A program made the translations under genes and the position numbers. Shown piece after piece: positions 16,627 to 24,690 of a stretch of 64,000 nt of DNA. A model generated the notes under the pieces. The model did no database searches. It was given only the letters and a program-made list of their open reading frames with translations, and was not told the DNA's origin. Within the stretch, counting starts at the first letter, position 1; each line of letters begins with the position of its first letter. The stretch spans positions 124,001-188,000 of the forward strand of contig NZ_JBEPKD010000005.1 of assembly GCF_040544555.1 (NCBI RefSeq), read 5' to 3'. The DNA is from Halalkalibacter oceani (GTDB taxonomy: Bacteria > Bacillota > Bacilli > Bacillales > Bacillaceae_D).

Positions 16627-18780
16627 ATGGCACAGGTAGGCGATCAATTAACTCAGCCAGAGGAAGGCTGGAAGCGTGTAGAAGATACAGACACCTCAAT
16701 TAAATATATCGGCACTTGGCACAGTGCTTCTAATAGCACTTTGTATAGTGGAGGAACAATGAAGTACACAGACGAATCTGATTCTTCTGTGTACTTCATG
16801 TTTAGTGGGAATAAAATCAGATTGATTGCTTATTCTAATAGTAGGGGTAACGATAGTGTTATTGTGAAAATTGACGGTGTAGAATATACATTTAGCATGA
16901 AAGTGGGTTCAGTTAGCCCTGCGTTAGTTTTTGAAGCATTAAACTTAACAGGTTCGGAGCATGTATTTGAATTAATAGCGCCATCTTCAACAGATACAAA
17001 TAATCAAGTGAGAATAGATGCAGTAGATATTGATATAAATGCGTATATATATCAACCTCCAGCTCAAGTTGGAGATCAATTAACTGCACCTGAAGAAGGT
17101 TGGAAAAGATATGATGACACTCATCCAGCTATTAGATACGAGGGAGATTGGATCAGATGGGATTTAACAGGGGTTTATAATAATATATTTCACTATACTA
17201 GCGATGAAGTTGGAGAGGTTCATTTCTCATTCTATGGTGATAAAATTAGATATATTGGTAGAATTTGGAGTTCTCATTATTCAGATGGATTAGAAGCTTA
17301 TATTGATGGAGTGTTAGTTTCTTCGTTTTCTCAATTGGGGGAAGCCAATACTGAACAGGTATTGAACTTTGAAAAAACTGGATTAGATTTAGGAAAACAC
17401 AATGTTGTTGTCAAAAGAGCTTCAACATCAGATACAGCCAATTTTATGATAGACGCAATCGACATTGGAGATAACGGTAGACTTCTTCACCCTGACGAAG
17501 TTACAGACGTCAGAGACTTAGATATTGGCAAACGTATCAGATGTCACTACACAGCTAAACCTGATGAAGTTGGGTATTTTTATGGATTAGGAAAAGAACA
17601 TTATGTTGATGGAATAAACGACTTTATCCCTCCTGAAAGTACGAATGAACCTGACGGTGACTTTTATTTTATTATGGTTGATGATGAGTTTGATGGAAGA
17701 CGGAAGTTAATAGCCGACAGACCGATTCAGAATGAGATTAGTTGGGATACGTTGAATAGTGCAGGTATAGCGAGTGGTAGTGGTATTGAGTCGAATGTTC
17801 TTTTTTTTGAGTTGCCTGTCATTTATTCAAATGATTCGGATACAATAAGCGTTAGAGCATCATCAGAAAATGATTCAAATTTATATATGGCATGGAGAGC
17901 ATTAAATCCACAGACTGATACTGCATATGGATGGGGGTCAGATTCCTCTTTGGAAATGCCTCAATGGTTAGAAATTGATTTAAAGTCTTCTAAGAAATTT
18001 AATTCTTATTCCTTCACAACTCGTGACGCAAACGTAGAATCACAGCCATTGTCTTGGAATATAGAAGCAAGTAATGATCAGTTAAATTGGGATATACTAG
18101 ATAGTAGAACTTCTGGTATTGTGCCGAATTATACAAGGAGGAGTTTCTTTTTTGACAATAATAAAGAATATAGATATTATCGTATTAATATTCTTGAGTG
18201 TAGCAGATCTTTTGTGGTAATTCGCGATCTATCGTTTTCAGAAAGCGAAAAGTATTCTTCTTCAACAATTAGACTTATCACAGGTGGGGTTAATTCTTCT
18301 GATACCGACAATGAGTGGGATGAGCATATCGTAAACAGTGATTTGAATGGTACAATTACTCCCGGTGATGATGATGTATGGAACTGGAGTGGTAAAGGAG
18401 CAGGAAACAGGCAAGCATGGACTACGACAACTGTAAGTGGTAGCCCTTCCAATCGAATTGCAAGAGGAGCTTCAACAAATATAAGTTTGTCTCAAAGCAT
18501 TGCTACTAATAATTTGTCGATAAACAGAGTATTCCGCCCCGTACTCCTGATTGACATACCATCATTATATAAAAGCCTAATTTTATACAACAATCATTAC
18601 TATAAATATGATAATATTTCACAAGTTTGGATTGACTTAGGTGTAGTTCCAACTGAGATATCCGCCAAAGAAACACTTTTCCTTGAAGAAGGAATGGATG
18701 ATTTAACAGGAATTGATTCTAATGTATTAAAACAATTAGAAGATGATGTTTTATATCTCCATACATATAAACCAAAATAA
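16627..18780 (+). CDS. Multidomain adhesin with discoidin-like (F5/8C) domain
   Basis: This 717-residue protein has a good ribosome binding site (AAGAGAGGTG). Two N-terminal repeats (1-145 and 146-290) each start AQVGDQLTxPEEGWKR and look like carbohydrate-binding beta sandwiches. A scaffold block follows that it shares with the propeller protein (IADRPIQNEISWDTLN, then later ITGGV, NEWDEHIVN and FRPV). Between these blocks lies a domain of about 140 residues (about 390-540) with discoidin features, such as SLEMPQWLEIDLKSSKKFNSY and SWNIEASNDQLNWDIL. The C-terminal 60 residues carry a YNNHYYKYDN.SQVWIDLG motif common in phage fibres. It probably binds host surface glycans. Confidence 0.65.
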   Translation: MAQVGDQLTQPEEGWKRVEDTDTSIKYIGTWHSASNSTLYSGGTMKYTDESDSSVYFMFSGNKIRLIAYSNSRGNDSVIVKIDGVEYTFSMKVGSVSPALVFEALNLTGSEHVFELIAPSSTDTNNQVRIDAVDIDINAYIYQPPAQVGDQLTAPEEGWKRYDDTHPAIRYEGDWIRWDLTGVYNNIFHYTSDEVGEVHFSFYGDKIRYIGRIWSSHYSDGLEAYIDGVLVSSFSQLGEANTEQVLNFEKTGLDLGKHNVVVKRASTSDTANFMIDAIDIGDNGRLLHPDEVTDVRDLDIGKRIRCHYTAKPDEVGYFYGLGKEHYVDGINDFIPPESTNEPDGDFYFIMVDDEFDGRRKLIADRPIQNEISWDTLNSAGIASGSGIESNVLFFELPVIYSNDSDTISVRASSENDSNLYMAWRALNPQTDTAYGWGSDSSLEMPQWLEIDLKSSKKFNSYSFTTRDANVESQPLSWNIEASNDQLNWDILDSRTSGIVPNYTRRSFFFDNNKEYRYYRINILECSRSFVVIRDLSFSESEKYSSSTIRLITGGVNSSDTDNEWDEHIVNSDLNGTITPGDDDVWNWSGKGAGNRQAWTTTTVSGSPSNRIARGASTNISLSQSIATNNLSINRVFRPVLLIDIPSLYKSLILYNNHYYKYDNISQVWIDLGVVPTEISAKETLFLEEGMDDLTGIDSNVLKQLEDDVLYLHTYKPK

Positions 18781-18815
18781 TTCAGTTTTAATTATTAGAA
18801 GGAAAGGATGATTTA

Positions 18816-20147
18816 GTGAGTAATGAGCAATTATTAATTAAGTCGAACGCCATAACTTATCATGAATCTGGATTTACAGGTAAACGTGCTCACATCGTAG
18901 TCTTAGATGGCAATACAGACGGACATATACATGGTTCATCTTCTGTACCACAAGTATTTGCACCTGATGCTAAAATAGTTCACTTTCGTTTCACAACTAC
19001 TCAGGGGAAGCAAGATGCTTATGAATACATAGAAGAAAATAAAGATGACATTGATATTATAAATGCAAGCTTAGGTGGCACTTCTATAGCCTCCCAATCT
19101 TTTTTGCCATTAGAAAAATATAATATACCTATTATAGCTGCATCAGGTAATAACGGTAATGAAGATAGAATTTCATATCCTGCAAGATATGAGTGGACTA
19201 TTGCTATAGGTGCTTATAATAATAATTTAAATACTGTAGCGTCTTATAGTAATGGCGGAGCCGAACTTGATGCTGTAGCTTTTACGAATGTTCGTATTAT
19301 AAATTTACTTGGCTATGAAATTTCATTTTCAGGAACCTCATGTGCAGCTCCCACTACTTCTGGGTTGCTTGCTCTTGTAGCTGATTACAGAAAGTCGAAA
19401 GGACTGCCTCGTTTAAATACCGAACAGACTCGTCAATTTATCTATCAGAATTGTATAGATAAGTACGAGAAAGGATTCGATTATCGAAGTGGATGGGGTT
19501 TATTTATACTTCCACCTTTTAATGAATTAGAAAAAGAATTATCTCATAGTGAAATTCCTCTTCCCAATCCCCTTACTCCACCAATTGAAGAAGATGGACT
19601 AAAACAACCTGCTCAATTTACAGATATTCAGAATCATTGGGCTAAGTCTTCTATTGGATGGGTGTCGGCTACTGGATTCATGAATGACTATCCAGATCAA
19701 ACCTTTAAACCATCTCAGCCAGTAAGTAGACTTGAATTTGCTTTAATCTTAAGCCGACTAGATGAGGTTAAAAACTCACCTTTCAAAGTAAATAATATTA
19801 ATTTTATTGATTATCAGCAGGGTGATAAATATTATTCTGTAGTTGAAGAAGTATGTCGTAAAGGATACTTAGGTGGATATACAGATGGGATATTCTCTCC
19901 TAATGAAATTCTGCCAAGAGAACAGTTAGCAATAATTTTAATGAGATTATCTTCTGTAGTTAATATGTCACCCGTTAATCAAGCAATTTCATTTAAAGAC
20001 GTAGTTAGTCATCACTGGGCAAAAAATTCAATTACAAACGTTCAAATTAGAAATGTTATGAATGGAGTATCTCATGATGAGTTTGGAGTTGGTAAGCCAG
20101 TTACAAGAGCAGAAATTGCAGTTATTTTATATCGTTTATTTAAATAG
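18816..20147 (+). CDS. Subtilisin-family protease fused to three SLH domains
   Basis: This 443-residue protein uses GTG (ribosome binding site GAAAGGATG). Residues 20-235 are a compact S8 peptidase: Asp31 in HIVVLDG, His37 or His39 in GHIHGSSS, oxyanion Asn112 in AASGNNG, and Ser175 in SGTSCAAPT. Asp and His are only 6-8 residues apart, against about 30 in subtilisin, so the loop between them is missing. There is no signal peptide or pro-region. Three SLH modules fill about 265-443 (FTDIQNHWAKSS, FIDYQQGD, FKDVVSHHWAKNS), which bind secondary cell-wall polymers. It may act as a tail-borne protease on surface layers. Neighbouring adhesin genes support virion association. Confidence 0.8.
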   Translation: MSNEQLLIKSNAITYHESGFTGKRAHIVVLDGNTDGHIHGSSSVPQVFAPDAKIVHFRFTTTQGKQDAYEYIEENKDDIDIINASLGGTSIASQSFLPLEKYNIPIIAASGNNGNEDRISYPARYEWTIAIGAYNNNLNTVASYSNGGAELDAVAFTNVRIINLLGYEISFSGTSCAAPTTSGLLALVADYRKSKGLPRLNTEQTRQFIYQNCIDKYEKGFDYRSGWGLFILPPFNELEKELSHSEIPLPNPLTPPIEEDGLKQPAQFTDIQNHWAKSSIGWVSATGFMNDYPDQTFKPSQPVSRLEFALILSRLDEVKNSPFKVNNINFIDYQQGDKYYSVVEEVCRKGYLGGYTDGIFSPNEILPREQLAIILMRLSSVVNMSPVNQAISFKDVVSHHWAKNSITNVQIRNVMNGVSHDEFGVGKPVTRAEIAVILYRLFK

Positions 20148-20165
20148 TCAGAGGAGAGAACGTTG

Positions 20166-20582
20166 ATGTCTGAGTTCGAAAAATGTAGAGAAAGTGAGAG
20201 TCTACAAATGCAAATTAACCATGTTAAAGAAGATGTGGAGGACTTGAAGGAATATAAGAAACTTTACATGGAAAATAATATGGCTTTGGTAAGAAATGTT
20301 GAAAGACTGACTACTCTTGCAGAGAAACAAGATGAAAGAATGGAACGACAAGATAAACGCATGGAAAATCAAGAAAGAAAAATTGAAGCCATTCAAAAGA
20401 AAAATAGTGATGAAATTACTGGCTTAAGGCAAGAAATTCAAAAATCTAACGAGTTGAATATCACTTGGTATCAGAAGTTTATCGGTTCGACTTTCGGTAA
20501 GATCTTTAAATATATGTTAATTATTATTTTGATTTTATTAGGAGTAAAAATTGCAGGAGCCGATATACTTAAATTTTTATAA
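20166..20582 (+). CDS. XhlA-like lysis accessory membrane protein
   Basis: The 138-residue protein starts at ATG 20166, with AGAGGAG upstream. A long coiled coil (about 10-100, rich in Glu, Lys and Gln, including ERMERQDKRMENQERKIE) is followed by one C-terminal transmembrane helix (FKYMLIIILILLGVKIAGA). This is the architecture of XhlA-family proteins of PBSX-type phages, which sit next to the holin and help disrupt the membrane. XhlA is usually about 90 residues, so the coiled coil here is extended. Confidence 0.7.
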   Translation: MSEFEKCRESESLQMQINHVKEDVEDLKEYKKLYMENNMALVRNVERLTTLAEKQDERMERQDKRMENQERKIEAIQKKNSDEITGLRQEIQKSNELNITWYQKFIGSTFGKIFKYMLIIILILLGVKIAGADILKFL

Positions 20583-20601
20583 CAAAGGAGCATGATCATT
20601 T

Positions 20602-20955
20602 ATGATTGAACTTATTCAGCCGTACTTTGTAGAAATTACAGTAGGAATTATTTTAGGTTTATTTAGTATTGTAACCACAATTGCTCTAAAGCTTTATGAG
20701 ACTTTTAAGCAATCCACCCTTTCCAATAAAAATGTAAAAGATCATGAATATTTATGGTATTTAGCAAATACTGCATTTGGATTTATCGAGCAAACTATGA
20801 AAGGTAAAAAATCTCAAGATAAATTATCTGAGGCTATTCTTTATGTATCAGAGCGATTAAAACAAAAGAATGTTGAGGTTGAAGAAATTGAAATTAGAGC
20901 TGCGATTGAGCGTGCAGTTACAGAATTCAATAAAGACAAAAAAGGTGATAAATAA
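20602..20955 (+). CDS. Holin, LLH family
   Basis: The 117-residue protein has one N-terminal transmembrane helix (about 9-32, VEITVGIILGLFSIVTTIAL). A cytoplasmic amphipathic part follows with a WYLANTAFGFIEQTMKGKKS motif and a helical KLSEAILYVSERLKQK stretch, ending in a charged tail. This is the pattern of phage LL-H-type holins. It is followed with a TAATG overlap by a small gene and then the endolysin, as expected for a lysis cassette. Confidence 0.8.
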   Translation: MIELIQPYFVEITVGIILGLFSIVTTIALKLYETFKQSTLSNKNVKDHEYLWYLANTAFGFIEQTMKGKKSQDKLSEAILYVSERLKQKNVEVEEIEIRAAIERAVTEFNKDKKGDK

Positions 20956-21239
20956 TGAAAGTGACTGCTGATTTTCAGCCCTACCCTAATGGATTACAAG
21001 AAATGAGAATTCCATTGGAGGATGAGAAGTATTTAATTTTTAAAATCAATAAGGCTAATCCCCCAGAAAACGAAGAAGATGAAGTTGAAACTCAATCAAC
21101 TTCACTGCGTCTGCATGATACTTTTGAGATTTTGTATTTTGATAGTATCGAAGAAGTCTCTTTACTTGAATTAGAAAAAACTGAAGCGACAACGCTACAT
21201 ACGATTATTAGAGATTTTGTAAGACTAATGGATAAGTAA
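20955..21239 (+). CDS. Small acidic protein of the lysis cassette, unknown function
   Basis: The 94-residue product overlaps the holin stop by one base (TAATG), so translation is coupled. It is acidic with a Glu-rich middle (PENEEDEVETQ) and has no membrane segment. I do not recognise the family. Its place between holin and endolysin suggests a role late in infection. A strong hairpin follows its stop codon. Confidence 0.6.
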   Translation: MKVTADFQPYPNGLQEMRIPLEDEKYLIFKINKANPPENEEDEVETQSTSLRLHDTFEILYFDSIEEVSLLELEKTEATTLHTIIRDFVRLMDK

Positions 21240-21245
21240 TTTTAT

Positions 21246-21283
21246 AATCCCTCTTGATAGTTAGTCAAGAGGGATTTAATTTT
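21246..21283 (+). terminator. Hairpin before the endolysin gene
   Basis: A perfect 12-bp stem AATCCCTCTTGA / TCAAGAGGGATT is followed by TAATTTT. It may partly terminate lysis-cassette transcripts before the endolysin. Confidence 0.6.
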
Positions 21284-21294
21284 GGAGGAATGAA

Positions 21295-22290
21295 ATGAAC
21301 CTACAAACATTAATTGATAGAAGTCAACTTAAGCTAGATAATGTTCATCCTTATATAGCTGAAAGGGCACTGGAAGTTGTTAGAAAGTCATATGCCGAAG
21401 GTATATATGTACAAATAACTCACGGATATCGTTCAATTCAGGAGCAGGATGCTTTATATGCTCAAGGAAGAACAACGAGCGGGAACATTGTAACAAATGC
21501 CAGAGGTGGATATTCATATCACAACTTTGGGTTGGCTGTTGATTTTGTTGTGTTGGATAGTAATGGTGCTGCTAATTGGACAGTTGATAGTCGATGGAAG
21601 CGTGTAGGTGCTATTGGTGAATCATTAAGTTTAGAGTGGGGAGGCAATTGGTCGAATTTTAGAGACTATCCACATCTACAGTATACTTTTGGGTTAACAA
21701 CAGCACAACTTAGAGCTGGTCACAGACCACCAAATACATCAGGAATAATCAATATATCTCCTAACACAAGTGGACAGATTAAATTAGGATCTCGTGGAGA
21801 TAAGGTAAAAGATGTACAGCAATCTTTATCTAACTTAGGATACAGTGTAGGAGTTTTTGATGGTGTATTTGGCGATAAAACAAATGAAGGCGTAAAACAA
21901 TTTCAACGTGATTACGGTTTAGTTGTAGATGGAATAGTTGGCAAGCAGACATTAGATGCCATAACTAAGGAGGAAGATAAAATGAAAGAAAAAATTGAAA
22001 AACTAGAAAAAGAGCTTTCAAATTTAACCACGATGATTAAACAAGGAGCTTCACCAGAACCTAGTAAATGGGCAAGTGAAATGTGGGAAGAATTACGAAT
22101 CAATGGATATTTTGACGGAAAGCGACCTAAAGGGTTAATCACAAGAGAGGAATCTGGACAGGTTATTAACCGTTTGAGAAAGAATTTACTTAATCTTATT
22201 GTAAATAATCAAAAAGAATTGGCGAATCAGTCTGAGACACTTGAGTCTCTAGAAGCTAAATTAAAAGAAATTGAGAAAGAAAACTCTTAA
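21295..22290 (+). CDS. M15 peptidase endolysin with peptidoglycan-binding domain
   Basis: The 331-residue enzyme starts behind TTGGAGG. Residues 1-140 are an M15C-type L-alanyl-D-glutamate peptidase, like CwlK and phage lysins: SYHNFGLAVDF supplies zinc ligands His76 and Asp83, and DYPHLQY supplies His127. Residues 162-226 are a PG_binding_1 domain (LGSRGDKVKDVQQSL, VFGDKTNEGVKQFQ). The rest is a coiled coil and a small helical domain (ASEMWEELRINGYFDGKRPKG) seen in other Bacillus phage lysins. It would cut the stem peptide of peptidoglycan after holin opening. Its stop overlaps that of the convergent gene by 4 bases. Confidence 0.9.
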   Translation: MNLQTLIDRSQLKLDNVHPYIAERALEVVRKSYAEGIYVQITHGYRSIQEQDALYAQGRTTSGNIVTNARGGYSYHNFGLAVDFVVLDSNGAANWTVDSRWKRVGAIGESLSLEWGGNWSNFRDYPHLQYTFGLTTAQLRAGHRPPNTSGIINISPNTSGQIKLGSRGDKVKDVQQSLSNLGYSVGVFDGVFGDKTNEGVKQFQRDYGLVVDGIVGKQTLDAITKEEDKMKEKIEKLEKELSNLTTMIKQGASPEPSKWASEMWEELRINGYFDGKRPKGLITREESGQVINRLRKNLLNLIVNNQKELANQSETLESLEAKLKEIEKENS

Positions 22291-22634
22291 TTCTTTTGCA
22301 GGAAATACCTTTTCATGATTTCTTCCACATAAGTCCTCATTGCATAACCCATATATCCCACTTCTCTCTGGTATCCCTTATAATGGACGGAGTATCTTAA
22401 TTCATTAACTTTGTGTATTTTAATCCCCTTCTTATTCATTTCTACCTTAACATCCCTTAGATCTTTAGATAACTGAATAATTTTTTCATCGATTAATTCT
22501 ATATAAGGGGTCTTAATTTTAACTTCTGATTGTTTAATCTTATCCTTGTCTCTTTCTAAGACTTTACGAGCGAGGGATAAGAAAATATACTCGTGAACTA
22601 TAGCTGCTATCTCTTTATCCATTAGTTCTTTCAT
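22287..22634 (-). CDS. Small unknown protein downstream of the orphan Cas8c
   Basis: The 115-residue protein has a good ribosome binding site (ATGAGGTGATACG before the ATG). It is helical and highly basic (KDKIKQSEVKIK), with no signal or membrane segment. I do not recognise the family. It is transcribed against the late genes, overlaps the end of the endolysin convergently by 4 bases, and has its own promoter candidate (22667-22696). A prophage-state or early-induction role is possible. Confidence 0.65.
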   Translation of the reverse strand: MKELMDKEIAAIVHEYIFLSLARKVLERDKDKIKQSEVKIKTPYIELIDEKIIQLSKDLRDVKVEMNKKGIKIHKVNELRYSVHYKGYQREVGYMGYAMRTYVEEIMKRYFLQKN

Positions 22635-22666
22635 CGTATCACCTCATTTTAATCCTTTCCGCTTCA

Positions 22667-22696
22667 ATTATATAAGAATATACGTTCTATTTTCAA
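22667..22696 (-). promoter_or_regulatory. Sigma-A-type promoter with a LexA-like box
   Basis: Read on the minus strand, TTGAAA (22691-22696) and TATAAT (22667-22672) are 18 bases apart. Between them GAAC-GTAT-ATTC (22676-22687) resembles the Bacillus LexA (DinR) operator GAAC-N4-GTTC with one core mismatch. SOS control of the small gene is possible but unproven. Confidence 0.5.
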
Positions 22697-22698
22697 GT

Positions 22699-22729
22699 AA
22701 AAAGAAGAGTCATTAATTAATGACTCTTC
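22699..22729 (-). terminator. Terminator overlapping the cas8c stop codon
   Basis: The 26-base perfect palindrome spans 22704-22729 with arms GAAGAGTCATTAA / TTAATGACTCTTC. On the minus strand it is followed by TTTTT. The cas8c stop codon (22717-22719) lies near its centre. Confidence 0.8.
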
Positions 22730-24153
22730 TCTACTAAAGCATTAGCAACTCCCCATGCTTTTTCCCGTTCCTGCTCAGATAAAATGATTGGATTAGAAGC
22801 CTTATTAACAATCATTTTCTGTAAACTTCGTGTAATTCGCTTCCCATTTAAAATAGTAACGGTCAATCTTGTCAGCTCATCTTTAATGATCTTATCGTCT
22901 GCACTCTTTCCATATGCGACCTCGACAATATCATTAATTGAGGGAGCGCCTTCATACTTTACATATTTCCCCTCATTATTACTCCATGTGCTATATTCTC
23001 CCTTGTAATAGGTGTGATAGCTTATTAAGGCATCTAAATAATCATTTAAACTCATGTGCTTATAATTTAAGATGCTCATCCTTCCAATAGTTGCAGAATC
23101 CATAATAAGCACATTTACAATGATATTTTCTTCTTTGAGCGATTGAAGATGACTTTTAATATCCTCAATAGTACATTCCTTATTTAATAAGTCAAATCCA
23201 TTATCAAAAAGTGTGGGCAATCCTCTACCATCCACAGACCAAAACAGAAATACCCTTCCGTCAATAACATATCCTTGTTGTTGAATTAACCATTTCAGTG
23301 CATTATGACACTTTTGCGATGCTTCATAGCTTACATTGTAGGCTTGATCTGCAATGCCAAATAGTCTTATGGACTTTGTATTAGAGGAAGAGATGATTTT
23401 TGCGCGATCACCTGAACCTCGAATACCTCTTGGATGCATTCGTGTCTTAGGTAAAGTTTCGCCAGTTATATAGCAAATGTCATCTTTACCTAATTGAGTA
23501 TTGTAGAATTCAATAAAAGAGCTAAAAAGCGATTTATCTCTCCAAGGAAATTCTAGTCCTAATACATTGAAGCGCACAAATACTTTATTTATATTTGGAA
23601 TTTCCACTTGTGAATATAGAGGGGATTTTTCAGAGATTAATGATGAGTGTTTCCTTTCCCATTTGTTAATTAATTGTCCGTTTTCGTCTAAATGAAGTAA
23701 CTTGCTTTTCACTAAGTCATTAATCAGAGATGATTCTTTAACATAGGCGTAAGTGGCTTCAACATGTTTGGTGGCAAATCCTGATTTTATCCATTGTCTT
23801 AGTTGCTTCAAATAAGTTGAGTATTGTTCTTTATTGTTAAATTCTTCAGTGTATTGTGCTAAGTCTCCAGCTATATACATTAAATTATCATGTAATCCGT
23901 GAGGAGCAGATCCGCTTGAACGAGAGGCGGATTCTTGAGTGCATGGTATGATAGTAAGCCGATCTTGACTAGGGATAATGGTTGCGGAATGGAAATTGCC
24001 TTCTTGGTCAATTGTGACCTCTACATGTGCAGTTTGAGTTATATGCGATATAGGTAATAATGTATATTCTGAGTTGTATTTATTCTTCTTAAATACTCCC
24101 ACTTGATCAATGTTTTCATCATAAGTCTTATAAAGCTCCATCAAAAAAGTCAT
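22717..24153 (-). CDS. cas8c: Orphan type I-C Cas8c/Csd1 lacking its C-terminal (Cas11c) part
   Basis: This 478-residue protein starts at ATG behind AAGGAGGAG. It matches Csd1/Cas8c motifs throughout: MELYKTYDENID at the N terminus, FPWRDKSLFSSFIEFYNTQ (202-220), CYITGETLPKTRMHP (227-241) with SGDRAKIISS, YEASQKCHNALKWLIQQQGY (276-295), YEGAPSINDIVEVAYGKSAD (400-419), and a final KASNP...WGVANALVEKSH. Family members usually continue for about 100-130 residues after this point, and in type I-C systems that part is also made separately as small subunit Cas11c. Here translation stops inside a terminator. No other cas gene or array is seen within the window. It is probably a prophage accessory (moron) gene, perhaps an anti-CRISPR that forms a defective Cascade. 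Confidence 0.85.
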   Translation of the reverse strand: MTFLMELYKTYDENIDQVGVFKKNKYNSEYTLLPISHITQTAHVEVTIDQEGNFHSATIIPSQDRLTIIPCTQESASRSSGSAPHGLHDNLMYIAGDLAQYTEEFNNKEQYSTYLKQLRQWIKSGFATKHVEATYAYVKESSLINDLVKSKLLHLDENGQLINKWERKHSSLISEKSPLYSQVEIPNINKVFVRFNVLGLEFPWRDKSLFSSFIEFYNTQLGKDDICYITGETLPKTRMHPRGIRGSGDRAKIISSSNTKSIRLFGIADQAYNVSYEASQKCHNALKWLIQQQGYVIDGRVFLFWSVDGRGLPTLFDNGFDLLNKECTIEDIKSHLQSLKEENIIVNVLIMDSATIGRMSILNYKHMSLNDYLDALISYHTYYKGEYSTWSNNEGKYVKYEGAPSINDIVEVAYGKSADDKIIKDELTRLTVTILNGKRITRSLQKMIVNKASNPIILSEQEREKAWGVANALVEKSH

Positions 24154-24381
24154 CTAACTCCTCCTTTTTTATAGGTAAAATTGTACAGACTTCATAGGAC
24201 TAATTTTCTTTAAATTTGAAAAATATTGGTTATTTAAAGCATAACAAAAGCTTCTTAATATGTAAATATGTAGCCCCATAAAAATAAGGAGGAATGGCTA
24301 TACAATAATGGATTACCCTCCTCCCTATCGATGTTTTAAATTTTCAGATGTGACCCCAAAGTAAAATCAGTTCAATGGAGA
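24154..24381. other. Non-coding stretch upstream of cas8c
   Basis: This very AT-rich region should hold the cas8c promoter on the minus strand. A weak TTGTTA / TATTTT pair lies around 24215-24245, but nothing is convincing. GGAGG / CCTCC complementary blocks (about 24290 and 24320) can form a long hairpin after the recombinase-fragment gene. No array-like repeats are present. Confidence 0.5.
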
Positions 24382-24453
24382 TTAGAATTGTAGAAGTTTA
24401 TCACGAGCTATGAGGTCTTCTCCGTCAATTACCTTAATTCTAATCTCCATTGA
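24372..24453. repeat. 18-bp perfect inverted repeat at the prophage edge
   Basis: TCAATGGAGATTAGAATT (24372-24389) recurs as its exact reverse complement at 24436-24453, with a 46-base spacer. It covers the end of the zinc-ribbon gene. It could be part of an attachment site, a structural RNA element or a trace of duplication. Confidence 0.85.
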
Positions 24454-24684
24454 GTTAATTTCCACTTCAACCACTTTACCTATTATTTCCTCTGTTGATA
24501 AGTTTTTATACCTCATATTTAACATTTCTAATAAGAATTCTTCGTCTACCTTATTTCTATTACAAGCATCTTTCCCTTCTCTGTCATAAGTCGAACAAAC
24601 ATATATTTGTTTTTTACGTGCCTTCTTACTTTTATGATATTTACCGCAGTCTGTACATTTGATTTTCCGTGAAAAAAGTGACAT
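24382..24684 (-). CDS. Serine-recombinase zinc-ribbon domain, stand-alone or remnant
   Basis: The 100-residue product resembles the C-terminal part of large serine recombinases. It has a zinc beta-ribbon with CTDCGK (10-15), C30 and C41, then a helical stretch and a short beta-rich end. The catalytic resolvase domain and the main recombinase domain (about 270 residues) are absent, and ppiB lies directly upstream, so this is probably a leftover integrase end. It has a usable ribosome binding site (GGGAGGC) and an extended -10 box, so it may still be expressed. It marks the right boundary of the prophage. Confidence 0.65.
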   Translation of the reverse strand: MSLFSRKIKCTDCGKYHKSKKARKKQIYVCSTYDREGKDACNRNKVDEEFLLEMLNMRYKNLSTEEIIGKVVEVEINSMEIRIKVIDGEDLIARDKLLQF

Positions 24685-24690
24685 AAGTAG

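Noticed and set aside
24290..24330. Mini-gene ATGGCTATACAATAA with a ribosome binding site
   Set aside because: It would encode only four residues; the GGAGG more likely belongs to a hairpin.
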